NCBI GenBank assembly: GCA_002839855.1
Contig: PGYV01000004.1
Location: 327,988 to 391,987 of the forward strand
Direction: 5' to 3'
DNA: 64,000 bases
Source of the DNA: Candidatus Goldiibacteriota bacterium HGW-Goldbacteria-1
GTDB taxonomy: Bacteria > Oederibacteriota > PGYV01
Positions 44,040 through 52,776 of the stretch are shown one piece after another. The notes under the pieces are model-generated. The model did no database searches, had not been told where the DNA came from, and saw only the letters and a program-made list of their open reading frames with translations. Position numbers and translations under genes: made by a program. How positions within the stretch are numbered: the stretch's first letter is position 1; the number at the start of each line of letters is the position of its first letter.

Positions 44040-44810
44040 TCATACCCCCAGTACAAGCTGGCCTTTGGTGTGTTTGTTTAATATCTTTATTATCTCACCG
44101 TCGCTGGTTAAATCATAGACGGTTTTGTCGTCGTAGTTTATTACGGTCATATCGGCGCCGTGCCTTAGCAGGGTCATGATTATCCGGATGCGGCCGAGCC
44201 TGATTGATTTTATGTGTTTATCTTTTTCACTTCTGCCTTTTAACATGTTAAATTCAAACCTTCTGTATAAAAACTTTTTATACTGATCACTGACCACCCT
44301 CATCAGCGGGGTGTTGTTGTCGTGGTTTCTTTTATTCACATCAGCGCCGTTTTTTATCAATAACCTTACAGACCTGTAATCTAAATCTGAACACGCGGAT
44401 TCAACGGAAATATCCGCGGCATTAACCCCGGCATCAAGCGCCATCTTTACATCCGGGTATCCAAACCAGTTTATCAACTGTCTTTCACATGAAGATTTGG
44501 GTGAAATTCCCAAATTGTGTATTATCATCATATTATAATAGTCGCAGACTTCCGCCATAACGTCAAAGATACTGCGGCTGCTGTCCGCAGTTGCATACGC
44601 ATCTGCCCCGTTATCCACCAGCAGTTTTATCATATCTGCCATTACCGGCCCGCAGTGTTCATACGCGACATGCGCAAGGGGTTCTGCTGTATGGTCGTAA
44701 GCAGCAGGATTCGCGCCGGCTTTAATAAGGCCTGCGGCAATCTGTAAGTTACCCCTTTGTACCGCATCTAAAAGATGCATGTTTAAAAACGTATTTTCAA
44801 CCATACGCAT
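44040..44810 (-). CDS. Ankyrin-repeat protein (activator operon)
   Basis: 256 residues, nearly all ankyrin repeats. Clear units include 'LLDAVQRGNLQIAAGLIKAG', 'MIKLLVDNGADAYATADSSR', 'SVRLLIKNGADVNKRNHDNN' ending 'TPLMRVV', and 'RIIMTLLRHGADMTVINYDD'. It has no signal peptide or enzyme domain, so it should be a cytoplasmic binding or sensor protein. It begins 6 bp downstream of the first MBL gene and is translationally close to it. Confidence 0.88.
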   Translation of the reverse strand: MRMVENTFLNMHLLDAVQRGNLQIAAGLIKAGANPAAYDHTAEPLAHVAYEHCGPVMADMIKLLVDNGADAYATADSSRSIFDVMAEVCDYYNMMIIHNLGISPKSSCERQLINWFGYPDVKMALDAGVNAADISVESACSDLDYRSVRLLIKNGADVNKRNHDNNTPLMRVVSDQYKKFLYRRFEFNMLKGRSEKDKHIKSIRLGRIRIIMTLLRHGADMTVINYDDKTVYDLTSDGEIIKILNKHTKGQLVLGV

Positions 44811-44816
44811 CTGCCT

Positions 44817-46184
44817 TTACAGTTTTATTGTCTTTCCTCTTTCAAGCATCACCACATCACCGTGCATTTTTTTAAAGGCGTCCGGGTTTTCGGTGTGGAC
44901 CGGGATAATCCGCTTTGCCGACACGCCGTCTATCATCTTTTTAACCCCTGCGTGGTCTGCGTGGCCGGAACAGTGAATTTGGGCTAACTTCATCCCAAAG
45001 TGGTCAAGCCAGTTATTAAGGCAGTCGCGGTATTCTTCGTTGCCTTCGCCTTCAATGTAATGTTCGGACATGGAATATACAAAAGTACCTTTGCCCGGCT
45101 GTATGTCAATAAGCTGCGACAGTTCGGACGCGGACATGAACATTACCGTGTCCTTTAAGTTTTTCTTTACCCACTTATAATCCACGGTTCTTTCAAGGTA
45201 TGGCTTGGCGTAGATGTAAGAACGCTTGTCTTCTGCGGCTATGTCGCCGTCTTTGTTGAAGATTTTTATGTTGGGATTGCCGATAATATCCGGCATGCCT
45301 TCTACTATGTGTTTGGCGTTGTCCACCGCGTACCCAAACCCCGCATTGCACACCAGCACTTTTCCTGCGCGCTTTGCCGCATTACACAGGCTGCGCACCC
45401 TGTCTAAATTACGAAACGAGAAATTAAAGCAGGTAAGCCCCTGTGACTTTTTCATGGTTTCGCAGAATTCATTTTCTACGTCAGATTCGGTCATTTTTTT
45501 CTTAAACACAGCGTCATCAGATGCGCGCACCCTTGTGCCTTCGGTTATAAGGTAATCTGCCCCGGCTTTTTTTGCGGCCCTTATAAAATCTTCTGTCATT
45601 TCCGGTTTAAAACCGTGAAAGCGGTAGTCCCCGGAATAGGCAATTGTGCCTTCGGGGGTTTTAATAATAAAACCATACGCGCCGGGGACTGAATGGTCCA
45701 CATGGACAGGCGTTATTTCAATATCTTTTATCTGAAAACTTTTCCCCGATTTAAACTCCACCACATTGCCGTTGTCTTCTGATTTAAAAGAGGGATATAT
45801 AGTATTAAACGTGTCATTAATTTTTTTGGAGCCGTGCCCCATATATACTGGAATTAAAGGGTCCACATCTGCCACATCGCCAAAATGGTCGCAGTGGATA
45901 TGGGAGATTAGAATTGCGTCGTAGGCGGGCTTTTTGTATTTTAGGTCTGTGTAATACAGCGCTTCTTTGCTGTAAATGCCTTCTAACTTTGGCACAATGC
46001 CAAATTCAAAGTAATCGCGCAGCCCTAACTTGCCGCGCGGGTTTACAAATTCCAGCCCGCTGTAAATGCCTTCGCCGCGGTCAAACGGAATGCCAAAATC
46101 CAGAAATATCTTTGTCTTTCCCGCTTCTAAAAGTATCTTATTGCCGCCTATTTCGTTTGCCCCGCCAAATGGTGTTATTCTCAT
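44817..46184 (-). CDS. MBL-fold hydrolase, RNase J/beta-CASP-like (first copy)
   Basis: 455 residues. It starts 'MRITPFGGANEIGGNKILLE' (the RNase J-like 'GG..EIGGN' opening). Motif II is 'ILISHIHCDHFGDVAD' (near 95-102), 'VHVDHSVPGAYGFII' gives motif III and 'IAYSGDYRFHGFKP' motif IV. The C-terminus has 'IHCSGHADHAGVKKMIDGVS' (near 403) and 'IIPVHTENPDAF' (near 428), as in beta-CASP ribonucleases. It overlaps the activator gene by 4 bp, so it is the first gene after the regulator. An RNA-processing role is inferred from the family. Confidence 0.85.
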   Translation of the reverse strand: MRITPFGGANEIGGNKILLEAGKTKIFLDFGIPFDRGEGIYSGLEFVNPRGKLGLRDYFEFGIVPKLEGIYSKEALYYTDLKYKKPAYDAILISHIHCDHFGDVADVDPLIPVYMGHGSKKINDTFNTIYPSFKSEDNGNVVEFKSGKSFQIKDIEITPVHVDHSVPGAYGFIIKTPEGTIAYSGDYRFHGFKPEMTEDFIRAAKKAGADYLITEGTRVRASDDAVFKKKMTESDVENEFCETMKKSQGLTCFNFSFRNLDRVRSLCNAAKRAGKVLVCNAGFGYAVDNAKHIVEGMPDIIGNPNIKIFNKDGDIAAEDKRSYIYAKPYLERTVDYKWVKKNLKDTVMFMSASELSQLIDIQPGKGTFVYSMSEHYIEGEGNEEYRDCLNNWLDHFGMKLAQIHCSGHADHAGVKKMIDGVSAKRIIPVHTENPDAFKKMHGDVVMLERGKTIKL

Positions 46185-47767
46185 TCTTCATCTCCTGCTG
46201 TTTCATCTTTTATGTCGTAATCTTTCATCTTCTTTTTAAGTGTGTTAAGCACCATACCTATCGCTTCCGCTGCCTTTTTCTTTTTGCCCTTAAATATCCT
46301 AAGCGCCTTTCTTATTGCCGCTTCTTCTGCCTGGGCTATTGTGGTAATTGTGGTGTCATCGCACCCAATTTCACGCACGGGGGCAAGTTCCATGTCTTCG
46401 CAGCGTTCTTCATCCAGCAGTTTTTTTAAGTCTTCGCCTGTGGCGTCAAAAATTATGCATCTGTATATAAACTTGTGCAGCTGCCTTACGTTGCCCGGCC
46501 AGTCATAACTTTCAAGGGTTTCAAAATCTTTTTTGCCAAGGGTGAAGTCTTTAACCTGTTCTTTCTGTTTAAGGTTGTAAGTGATGCTTACCGCAAGCTG
46601 CTTTATGTCTTCTTTGCGTTCGCGCAGGGGCGGCAGCCTTAAAGTGACGCCGGACAAGCGGTAATATAAATCTTCGCGGAATTTTCTTTCTTTAATCATC
46701 TTTTTTATGTTGGCATTAGTGGCGGCAATAACGCGCACATCCGCAGAATGAGCTTTGCCGTCAAAGCCAAGCGGCCAGTACTGAAAGTCCTGCAGGAATC
46801 TTAACAGCTTGCTTTGAATTTCCAGGGGCATTTCTGTTATTTCATCCAGAAATAATGTTCCGCCTTCTGCCTGTTTAATTACGCCTTCCCTGCTTTTATC
46901 CGCCCCGGTAAACGCGCCTTTTTCATGGCCAAACAGAGTGCTTTCCATAAGGTCGTGGTTAATTGCCGCGCAGTTTACCGCCACAAACTTGTCCTGTCGC
47001 CTTTTGCTGGCTTCACTTACCATTCTTGCAAGAAATTCTTTTCCGGTACCTGTTTCACCCACAATTAAAACCGGGGTTTCAAACCCGCCCACAATTTTCG
47101 CTTTTTTTCTTATTATCGCCAGCGCCTTACTGTCGCCGGTTAACATGTATTCGCTGGTTTCATATTTTTTAGCGCGGTTAATTTCTTCGGGAGTAGCGCT
47201 GTCAAAAGCAGTCTTTTTAATCATATCCACAAGCCCCGAAGTATCGCCCACATCCCATTTAAAATACATCTGGTAAGTGTATTCCACAAACTTGCGCCTG
47301 CCTTCTGCCTGCGGGTCTTTTGAAGTATATTTTTTCAGTTCAAAACTTTTGTATATTTCATTTATACGCTGAAAATCAGCTTCAGGAATTTCAAAATCTT
47401 TTTTTATAAGGTCGGTTATCATGGCGCCATCAATACCTTCACGCGCTTCTTTTATGTAAGGCATAAAGAATTTTACTTCCGGGGATTTAATTTCTATTCT
47501 GTCGCCGATAAGATAGAAAGTTACCGCCACCTTTTCTTTTTCAAGAGCAGTAATAGCATCTTTAAGCTGCACCGCATAATCCGCTTTAAGCCGCGAGCCG
47601 ATGATGTAAATGTTTTCATAATCTTTGCCTAAGTATTTCAGAAGGTCATCGTGAATGCCATCCGCAGCGGTGAATTCAATATCCGCCTCTTTAACCCCCC
47701 TTAAAATCATAGCCGAAGCCGTGTAGTACTGATTTTTGTGAACTGTAAGAATTAACCTTTTACCCAT
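46181..47767 (-). CDS. Sigma54-dependent AAA+ transcriptional activator (RtcR-like layout)
   Basis: 528 residues from the ATG at 47767, which follows 'agaggtg'; a reading from 47818 would run through its own promoter. The N-terminal sensor domain (about 1-115, 'KNQYYTASAMILRGVKEADI', 'ENIYIIGSRLKADYAVQLK') is Rossmann-like and resembles a DHH-phosphoesterase N-lobe without the catalytic Asp/His residues. A helical linker follows. The AAA+ domain has Walker A 'VGETGTGKEF' (near 236), the sigma54-contact loop 'GAFTGA' (near 286), Walker B 'GTLFLDEITEMP' (near 304) and the 'REDLYYRL' sensor. A Fis-type HTH ends the protein. It should activate -24/-12 promoters, including its own. Confidence 0.92.
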   Translation of the reverse strand: MGKRLILTVHKNQYYTASAMILRGVKEADIEFTAADGIHDDLLKYLGKDYENIYIIGSRLKADYAVQLKDAITALEKEKVAVTFYLIGDRIEIKSPEVKFFMPYIKEAREGIDGAMITDLIKKDFEIPEADFQRINEIYKSFELKKYTSKDPQAEGRRKFVEYTYQMYFKWDVGDTSGLVDMIKKTAFDSATPEEINRAKKYETSEYMLTGDSKALAIIRKKAKIVGGFETPVLIVGETGTGKEFLARMVSEASKRRQDKFVAVNCAAINHDLMESTLFGHEKGAFTGADKSREGVIKQAEGGTLFLDEITEMPLEIQSKLLRFLQDFQYWPLGFDGKAHSADVRVIAATNANIKKMIKERKFREDLYYRLSGVTLRLPPLRERKEDIKQLAVSITYNLKQKEQVKDFTLGKKDFETLESYDWPGNVRQLHKFIYRCIIFDATGEDLKKLLDEERCEDMELAPVREIGCDDTTITTIAQAEEAAIRKALRIFKGKKKKAAEAIGMVLNTLKKKMKDYDIKDETAGDEE

Positions 47768-47813
47768 TTTTTTCACCTCTGTCTCCTTTTTACCTGCCGT
47801 GCAGGTATGTAGT

Positions 47814-47829
47814 AGCATTTCCTATGCCA
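47814..47829 (-). promoter_or_regulatory. Sigma54 promoter of the activator operon
   Basis: Minus strand TGGCAT-N5-ATGCT. The invariant GG and GC are in register; the -12 TTGC is ATGC, so it is somewhat weak. The predicted leader is about 36 nt before the ATG at 47767. Confidence 0.7.
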
Positions 47830-47892
47830 CAATCCAGGCGGGAATAAAGCTTTATTTAATTGATGTTTAATTATGACAGGGAAAGCGGGTTA

Positions 47893-47925
47893 TGTCAATT
47901 ATTGACAAGGTGTCAAATACTGACA
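47893..47925 (-). promoter_or_regulatory. Tandem TGTCA-N5-TGACA activator sites
   Basis: Two 15-bp palindromes, 47893-47907 (centre attat) and 47911-47925 (centre aatac), with centres 18 bp apart. They lie about 64-96 bp upstream of the -24 element, the normal range for enhancer sites of AAA+ activators. The same palindrome occurs upstream of the other two island promoters. Confidence 0.82.
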
Positions 47926-47995
47926 GGCAGAATTAGTTCTTAGTTATTAGTAGCCTAGAAAAAGAATACGAGAATACAGTAAAAATTTCTATTTA

Positions 47996-49111
47996 TTAAC
48001 CATTAAACCTTATCTGAAAATTTAAATCTATGTAAAAACCCGAATCATCTTTTACGATGTTTCCAAAATCATAACTTTTATTCTCACTAGTGGAAGGTAT
48101 ATCAAAGTGGGTGTCATTAAAAAGATAATCCTTAAACTCATTCCATTTAAAAAAGTGATAACACAATATCTCTCCATCGTCTTTTACCACAATAAAACCA
48201 CCAGAAGCATCATAAGATCCATCCCAAGGTTCTGTTGCAGTCATTCCCAGAGCAGATGCCGTTAATAAATTCATTACTTTATTCTTATAAAATGGTCTTC
48301 GAGGATCGTTTATTTTTAAGAAGTCATCTGTTTCCATATCTTCAACCAATGTTTTAATTTTCGCTTTACCTTTTTTATAATAAAATATTTTAATTAATTC
48401 AGGTAAAATGTATACAAGATCCCCATCCACCATCTTTAAATTTTTCATAAAATTTTCATCTTTATATAAATCGAACTTTAAAGTACATCCCTTTTTATTC
48501 AATTCTTCAACCTTTGTTTTAGTACCGGAAATTGCATTTATTGAATCAACATCTTCTTTGGATAATCTTCCTTCAATCCTGAATCTAAGCCCTGAAGCTT
48601 CAGCCGCATTAAACAGCGTAGCAGAAGCGCCAACCTTGGATTTTATACTGAAACCAAGTCTGTGTCTGGAACTTGTTACAGAATCCTCTATAGAAAGATC
48701 AAGATCGCTTTTATTTTTTCCTTTTTTATCTTTTCTATTTTTTACTGATGTTACCATGCTTTTTGCCAAAAAATCTTTCAGTGTTTCATCTTTAATTTTA
48801 ATTGGTGGCTTTTCTGTCTTTATTACTTTTAATAATTCTGAAGAAAATTTTACAAATTCAGAGACAGGAATAAAAACAGTCTTTTTTTGCCCTTTAATTT
48901 CTACTTGCTTTTTAGATATTATATAATCAACATCAGATTTAGGATCTATCCTGTGAGCAGCCAATACTTTCATAACTTCAGTTGCAAGTTTTTGAAGTTT
49001 TACATCCGCTCCATATAATTCACCATCTGCTAATAATTTATAAAGTACATAAATCTCACTCCACTCGCCTTTATTGCCTGTCATCTCTTCATACGACTTC
49101 TTTTTAGCCAT
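47996..49111 (-). CDS. HpaII-family type II restriction endonuclease
   Basis: 371 residues. The N-terminus 'MTGNKGEWSEIYVLYKLLAD' is the hallmark of the HpaII restriction endonuclease family, which cuts CCGG. The rest is Lys-rich and AT-rich, with 'GFSIKSKVGASATLFNAAEA', a conserved middle segment of the family. It shares one base with the end of the methyltransferase gene upstream, forming a restriction-modification pair. The recognition sequence is inferred from the family only. Confidence 0.85.
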   Translation of the reverse strand: MAKKKSYEEMTGNKGEWSEIYVLYKLLADGELYGADVKLQKLATEVMKVLAAHRIDPKSDVDYIISKKQVEIKGQKKTVFIPVSEFVKFSSELLKVIKTEKPPIKIKDETLKDFLAKSMVTSVKNRKDKKGKNKSDLDLSIEDSVTSSRHRLGFSIKSKVGASATLFNAAEASGLRFRIEGRLSKEDVDSINAISGTKTKVEELNKKGCTLKFDLYKDENFMKNLKMVDGDLVYILPELIKIFYYKKGKAKIKTLVEDMETDDFLKINDPRRPFYKNKVMNLLTASALGMTATEPWDGSYDASGGFIVVKDDGEILCYHFFKWNEFKDYLFNDTHFDIPSTSENKSYDFGNIVKDDSGFYIDLNFQIRFNG

Positions 49112-50322
49112 TATATTTCCTCCACTTTATCAACAATACATCCTGCTACAGCTTTTATCATTGGTACAGGAACCGAATTTCCAAATTGTTTATATGCTTG
49201 TGCATCAGCAACAGGTATCTTAAATTTATCCGGATATCCCTGCAATCTGGCCCATTCTCTTGGTGTCATCTTTCTGATACCCTCTCTGTTAACTTCCCCT
49301 TTAATCTTAGTAACCGGAGTAAAGTCTTTTAATTTGTAATCCATAACCAAATTACGTTCTCTTCCCATACCCCCGACTACAATTGCATTTGCTATTCCGT
49401 CATCAGGTATAATTTCATACCCAAATCCATTACCTTTTGATGCATGTCTTGCTTTATGCGCTTTAAGTGTCTTTAAATACTGAGTTGATAAATAGTATTT
49501 TGAAGAAACCACATCTTTTTCTTTGATGTCAGAAAATTTGACTTTCTTACCTGTAGGTGCAGGATATTCAAATTCATTTATTTTTAAATCTTTTCTAAAT
49601 CCCACTATTACAATACGTTCTCTATTTTGAGGCACGCCATAATTTTTTGCATTTAACACCTTAGGTTCAGGTACATAGTAATTTAATTCATTTCTTAAAA
49701 CATCCAATATAACTTGTAAAGTTTTACCTTTTTCATGATTTGTAAGTCCTTTTACATTTTCCAATAAGAAAGCTTTCGGTTTTTTTTCTTTAAGTATTCT
49801 TGCCACATCAAAGAATAAGGTTCCCCGTATATCTTCAAAACCTTTTCTTTTACCTGCAATACTGAAAGACTGACAAGGAAAACCTGCAACTAAAACATCA
49901 TGATCCGGTATATTTTTGGCATCAACCTTTGTTATATCTCCGAATGGCATTTCTCCAAAATTTTCTTTATATGTAACCTGCGCTGATTTATCCCACTCCG
50001 AAGTAAACACACATTTCCCGCCAAGATTTTGAAATGCTATTCTCATTCCGCCTATACCCGCAAATAAATCAATAAAAGTAAATTTAGGAGTTTCAGGCGG
50101 CGGAAAAGGAACATTCATCTTAAACAACTCCGGCTGAAATCCGGGAGGTAAAAATTTTACACCTTCTTTATAATATTCTTCCGCTTCCGTACCGTAAGAT
50201 TGAAGATAATGTGTGGCATATGCAAATTTTTCGTTTTCTTCTTCAACAAGATAATTTTCAATCTCTTTTATTGCATCAGAATAACTTCTTTTACTTTTTT
50301 TCTTTGCAGCCCTTTTTGCCAT
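49111..50322 (-). CDS. DNA (cytosine-5)-methyltransferase
   Basis: 403 residues with the ordered C5-methyltransferase motifs: SAM-binding 'FIDLFAGIGGMRIAFQ' (near 85), catalytic 'GFPCQSFSIAGKR' (Cys near 147), 'ENVKGL' (near 189), 'QNRERIVIVGFR' (near 232) and motif X 'QFGNSVPVPMI' near the end. A Lys-rich N-terminal extension of about 75 residues precedes motif I. It should protect the cognate site from the HpaII-like enzyme. It overlaps the vsr gene by 32 bp and the endonuclease by one base. Confidence 0.95.
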   Translation of the reverse strand: MAKRAAKKKSKRSYSDAIKEIENYLVEEENEKFAYATHYLQSYGTEAEEYYKEGVKFLPPGFQPELFKMNVPFPPPETPKFTFIDLFAGIGGMRIAFQNLGGKCVFTSEWDKSAQVTYKENFGEMPFGDITKVDAKNIPDHDVLVAGFPCQSFSIAGKRKGFEDIRGTLFFDVARILKEKKPKAFLLENVKGLTNHEKGKTLQVILDVLRNELNYYVPEPKVLNAKNYGVPQNRERIVIVGFRKDLKINEFEYPAPTGKKVKFSDIKEKDVVSSKYYLSTQYLKTLKAHKARHASKGNGFGYEIIPDDGIANAIVVGGMGRERNLVMDYKLKDFTPVTKIKGEVNREGIRKMTPREWARLQGYPDKFKIPVADAQAYKQFGNSVPVPMIKAVAGCIVDKVEEI

Positions 50323-50734
50323 AATTACACCCTTTTTTCAGAATCAACTCCACACATTTGGATGGATTCTTTTTGATTTGTGAATCCCAGAACCTCTGAA
50401 CTACCCACCCTTGACTCCTTAACTCTCTGGTTACCTTTCTATCCCTTGCAATATTACCTTCAATTTTTTTCCACCAAAAGTCCCTCTTACTTTTAATGTT
50501 AAATCTTCTTTTTTTCCAGTCTTTGCCATGAAAAAACTCACTGTCGCAAAAAACTACCATTTTTAAATCTTTCAGTACAAAATCGGGAGTTCCATATATC
50601 GATTTTACGTTTCTATTAAATTTAATTTTTTGCTTTCTTAACTCTATCGCAATCAGCTTTTCAATCAAAGTTCCTTTAGACTTAACCGCTTTCATGCAAT
50701 TTGACCTTTGTACTTTAGTTAAAATATCTGTCAT
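50291..50734 (-). CDS. vsr: Very short patch repair endonuclease (Vsr)
   Basis: 147 residues. The family motifs are 'RSNCMKAVKSKGTLIEKLIA', 'YGTPDFVLKDLKMVVFCDSE' with the active-site Asp, 'FFHGKDWKKRRF' and 'RELRSQGWVVQRFWDSQI'. Vsr nicks next to T in T:G mismatches that arise by deamination of 5-methylcytosine, so its pairing with the C5-methyltransferase makes sense. It overlaps that gene by 32 bp. AT-rich like the rest of the cassette. Confidence 0.93.
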   Translation of the reverse strand: MTDILTKVQRSNCMKAVKSKGTLIEKLIAIELRKQKIKFNRNVKSIYGTPDFVLKDLKMVVFCDSEFFHGKDWKKRRFNIKSKRDFWWKKIEGNIARDRKVTRELRSQGWVVQRFWDSQIKKNPSKCVELILKKGCNYGKKGCKEKK

Positions 50735-50744
50735 AACATATGCA

Positions 50745-52409
50745 CTAGTTTATTTTTAGCCCATCATTAAAAAAACTTAATATTTTTGCAATTGTCTTTT
50801 TTTTAACTTTTGATGAAATAACATCAAAAGCATTTTTAGTTTTTAAAAAATCTCTAGGCTGTTTTGCATTTTTATACACATCTGATTTCTTATACTCACT
50901 ATAACACAAATCATATAACTCTTTTACGGGCTCTTTTGGAAGCATATCGATATTATTTAAAAAAGACATTATTCCTTTCATCTTTGTCTGATCTTTAAAT
51001 AACGAACTTGAATTTTTTATTATCTTCATAATATGAAACCCGGCAGGTCCTGCAATAGATGTCCTTACGATAGTTTTATATTGCCTTCCCGCTTTCATTA
51101 TTTTTTGCCAAATTAAATAAGGTACAACATATTCAAATTCCGTCTTACTTTCCTTAAATACATCATCAAAATATGTTGAAAATATGTCATCTTCTTTAAC
51201 AAATGCTTTCCATAAATTATCATAAAAGGCAAGGTTAGCTCTTATCAACTCAGTATTTGTTATCTTAATCATTTTCTTAATTTTTGAATCTTTAATCTTT
51301 TTCTGATTGTATTGATTTTTCTTTCTTTCATAATAAAAATTATATGGTTCAAGTTCTCTTTGTAATTTAACTTGATATGGATGATTTGATTTTAAATCTC
51401 TTTCACCTACCGGATTTTGTCTATTATTCGCTTCTATAATCCCGTCAATGAGTTGCACATTCTCAGATTCATCCCTAACCTCTACAATACGTGCAATCAA
51501 ATGTGCATCAGATGGTTTACTATTCCCAATAGTAGTAACTGTTTGACATCCATTTATTATTTGCGGATTATACATTTCTATTATTTTTCTTTTTTCGTCA
51601 ATGATATCTACTTTTTCGGCTAATATAGTTATACCATTATTATAAAACCAAAATTCGCCAGGATTTTCCTCTAGTGTTTTTTGAATTGCTTTATTAGGTT
51701 TGCTTTTTTCAAAAAAAACTCTGACATTTCTAGAAAAAAGATTTTCTTTAAATTGTACGAACATCTTTCGCATAATATTTGTCTCTACATTGCATACATA
51801 AGCATTAAATTCAGCATTATCGTTTTTATAATCCATTTTTTCGGAATAGCACAGCTGTACCATCCCAAGTTTGGGATTATTCCCTCTTGTCCATTCTTCA
51901 TATCTTCTCTCAAGATTTTCAAAAGACACAATAAATATAGAATCGTCCTTATTATAAATTTCTGAATTTTTATTAAACTTATCAGTGGTAATAAAATAAC
52001 TGTGAATCTCATACCCGTCAATATACGCAACTCTTGCATCTTCTAACTTTTCTTTAAGTTGTTTATGAGCATATTTTTTTATAACCGATAGATCTAAAGA
52101 AGAAGATGTTATAAAATCATTAAAAGCTCTTAGTTTAAGTAATTCTTCTTTATTGAAGTTTTTATTACCAAAAGAATCAGAGTATTTTGATTGATAAATT
52201 TTTATTGTTTTTGATTTTGTATCAATATGTATTGCATCGCAACCCGCATCATGAGACTTATCTGTTATAATATTTAATATTTCACTATTTCCAAGTGTTT
52301 CATTAGCATCAATAAACCAAAATATAAAGGCTTTCGGGACAGGTATTTCATTTTTTCTAGCAATATTTAGTAAATCAGACTTTAATCTTTCTTCCCATTT
52401 TTTTTCCAT
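50745..52409 (-). CDS. AIPR (abortive infection phage resistance) family protein
   Basis: About 554 residues from the ATG at 52409, chosen for its 'ggagg' site; an upstream in-frame ATG at 52451 lacks one. The N-terminal part (about 30-130) has a restriction-endonuclease-like pattern ('DAGCDAIHIDTKSKTIKIYQ'). The AIPR core follows with 'FWFYNNGITILAEKVDI' and 'MYNPQIINGCQTVTTIGNS', the family signature. These proteins are often linked to restriction-modification systems. It lies 10 bp upstream of vsr and is probably co-transcribed with the cassette. Confidence 0.88.
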   Translation of the reverse strand: MEKKWEERLKSDLLNIARKNEIPVPKAFIFWFIDANETLGNSEILNIITDKSHDAGCDAIHIDTKSKTIKIYQSKYSDSFGNKNFNKEELLKLRAFNDFITSSSLDLSVIKKYAHKQLKEKLEDARVAYIDGYEIHSYFITTDKFNKNSEIYNKDDSIFIVSFENLERRYEEWTRGNNPKLGMVQLCYSEKMDYKNDNAEFNAYVCNVETNIMRKMFVQFKENLFSRNVRVFFEKSKPNKAIQKTLEENPGEFWFYNNGITILAEKVDIIDEKRKIIEMYNPQIINGCQTVTTIGNSKPSDAHLIARIVEVRDESENVQLIDGIIEANNRQNPVGERDLKSNHPYQVKLQRELEPYNFYYERKKNQYNQKKIKDSKIKKMIKITNTELIRANLAFYDNLWKAFVKEDDIFSTYFDDVFKESKTEFEYVVPYLIWQKIMKAGRQYKTIVRTSIAGPAGFHIMKIIKNSSSLFKDQTKMKGIMSFLNNIDMLPKEPVKELYDLCYSEYKKSDVYKNAKQPRDFLKTKNAFDVISSKVKKKTIAKILSFFNDGLKIN

Positions 52410-52776
52410 AGTTCCTCCATTATAAAAATTAAAATTTTTATTCGAAATCAATTATCTATGCTTATATTATCCTTATTTTTATTTATAAATTTACTCAGAA
52501 TATCTAAATTTATAAATACCCTAACTTTTATTAACTTTCAAAGACTGGTAATTTTTATATGACCCTTTATCGCCATTTTATATTTTTAAATTCCTTTTTA
52601 TTATAAAATCTTAAGAATGCTTCGTCTTCACATTTAAATAGTTGATAACTACTACTATAAAACCCACTTTTTTTAACCTGCATAACTTATGAATAATTAC
52701 TCTATCGTCCGCTCCCAGTTTCTAATATTTTATACATATTCCCACATATAAACCAACGTTTCAATACCTAATTCTA
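52410..52776. other. AT-rich intergenic region
   Basis: This 367-bp gap between the AIPR gene and an ankyrin gene is very AT-rich, with T-runs and no ORF, RNA gene or repeat that I can support. It presumably holds the promoter of the restriction cassette (minus strand), but no clear -35/-10 or -24/-12 pair stands out. Confidence 0.5.

Noticed and set aside
46181-47767. Naming the activator RtcR
   Set aside because: The AAA+ and HTH parts fit any sigma54 activator. The N-terminal domain does not show a clear CARF domain, and rtcA/rtcB are absent.
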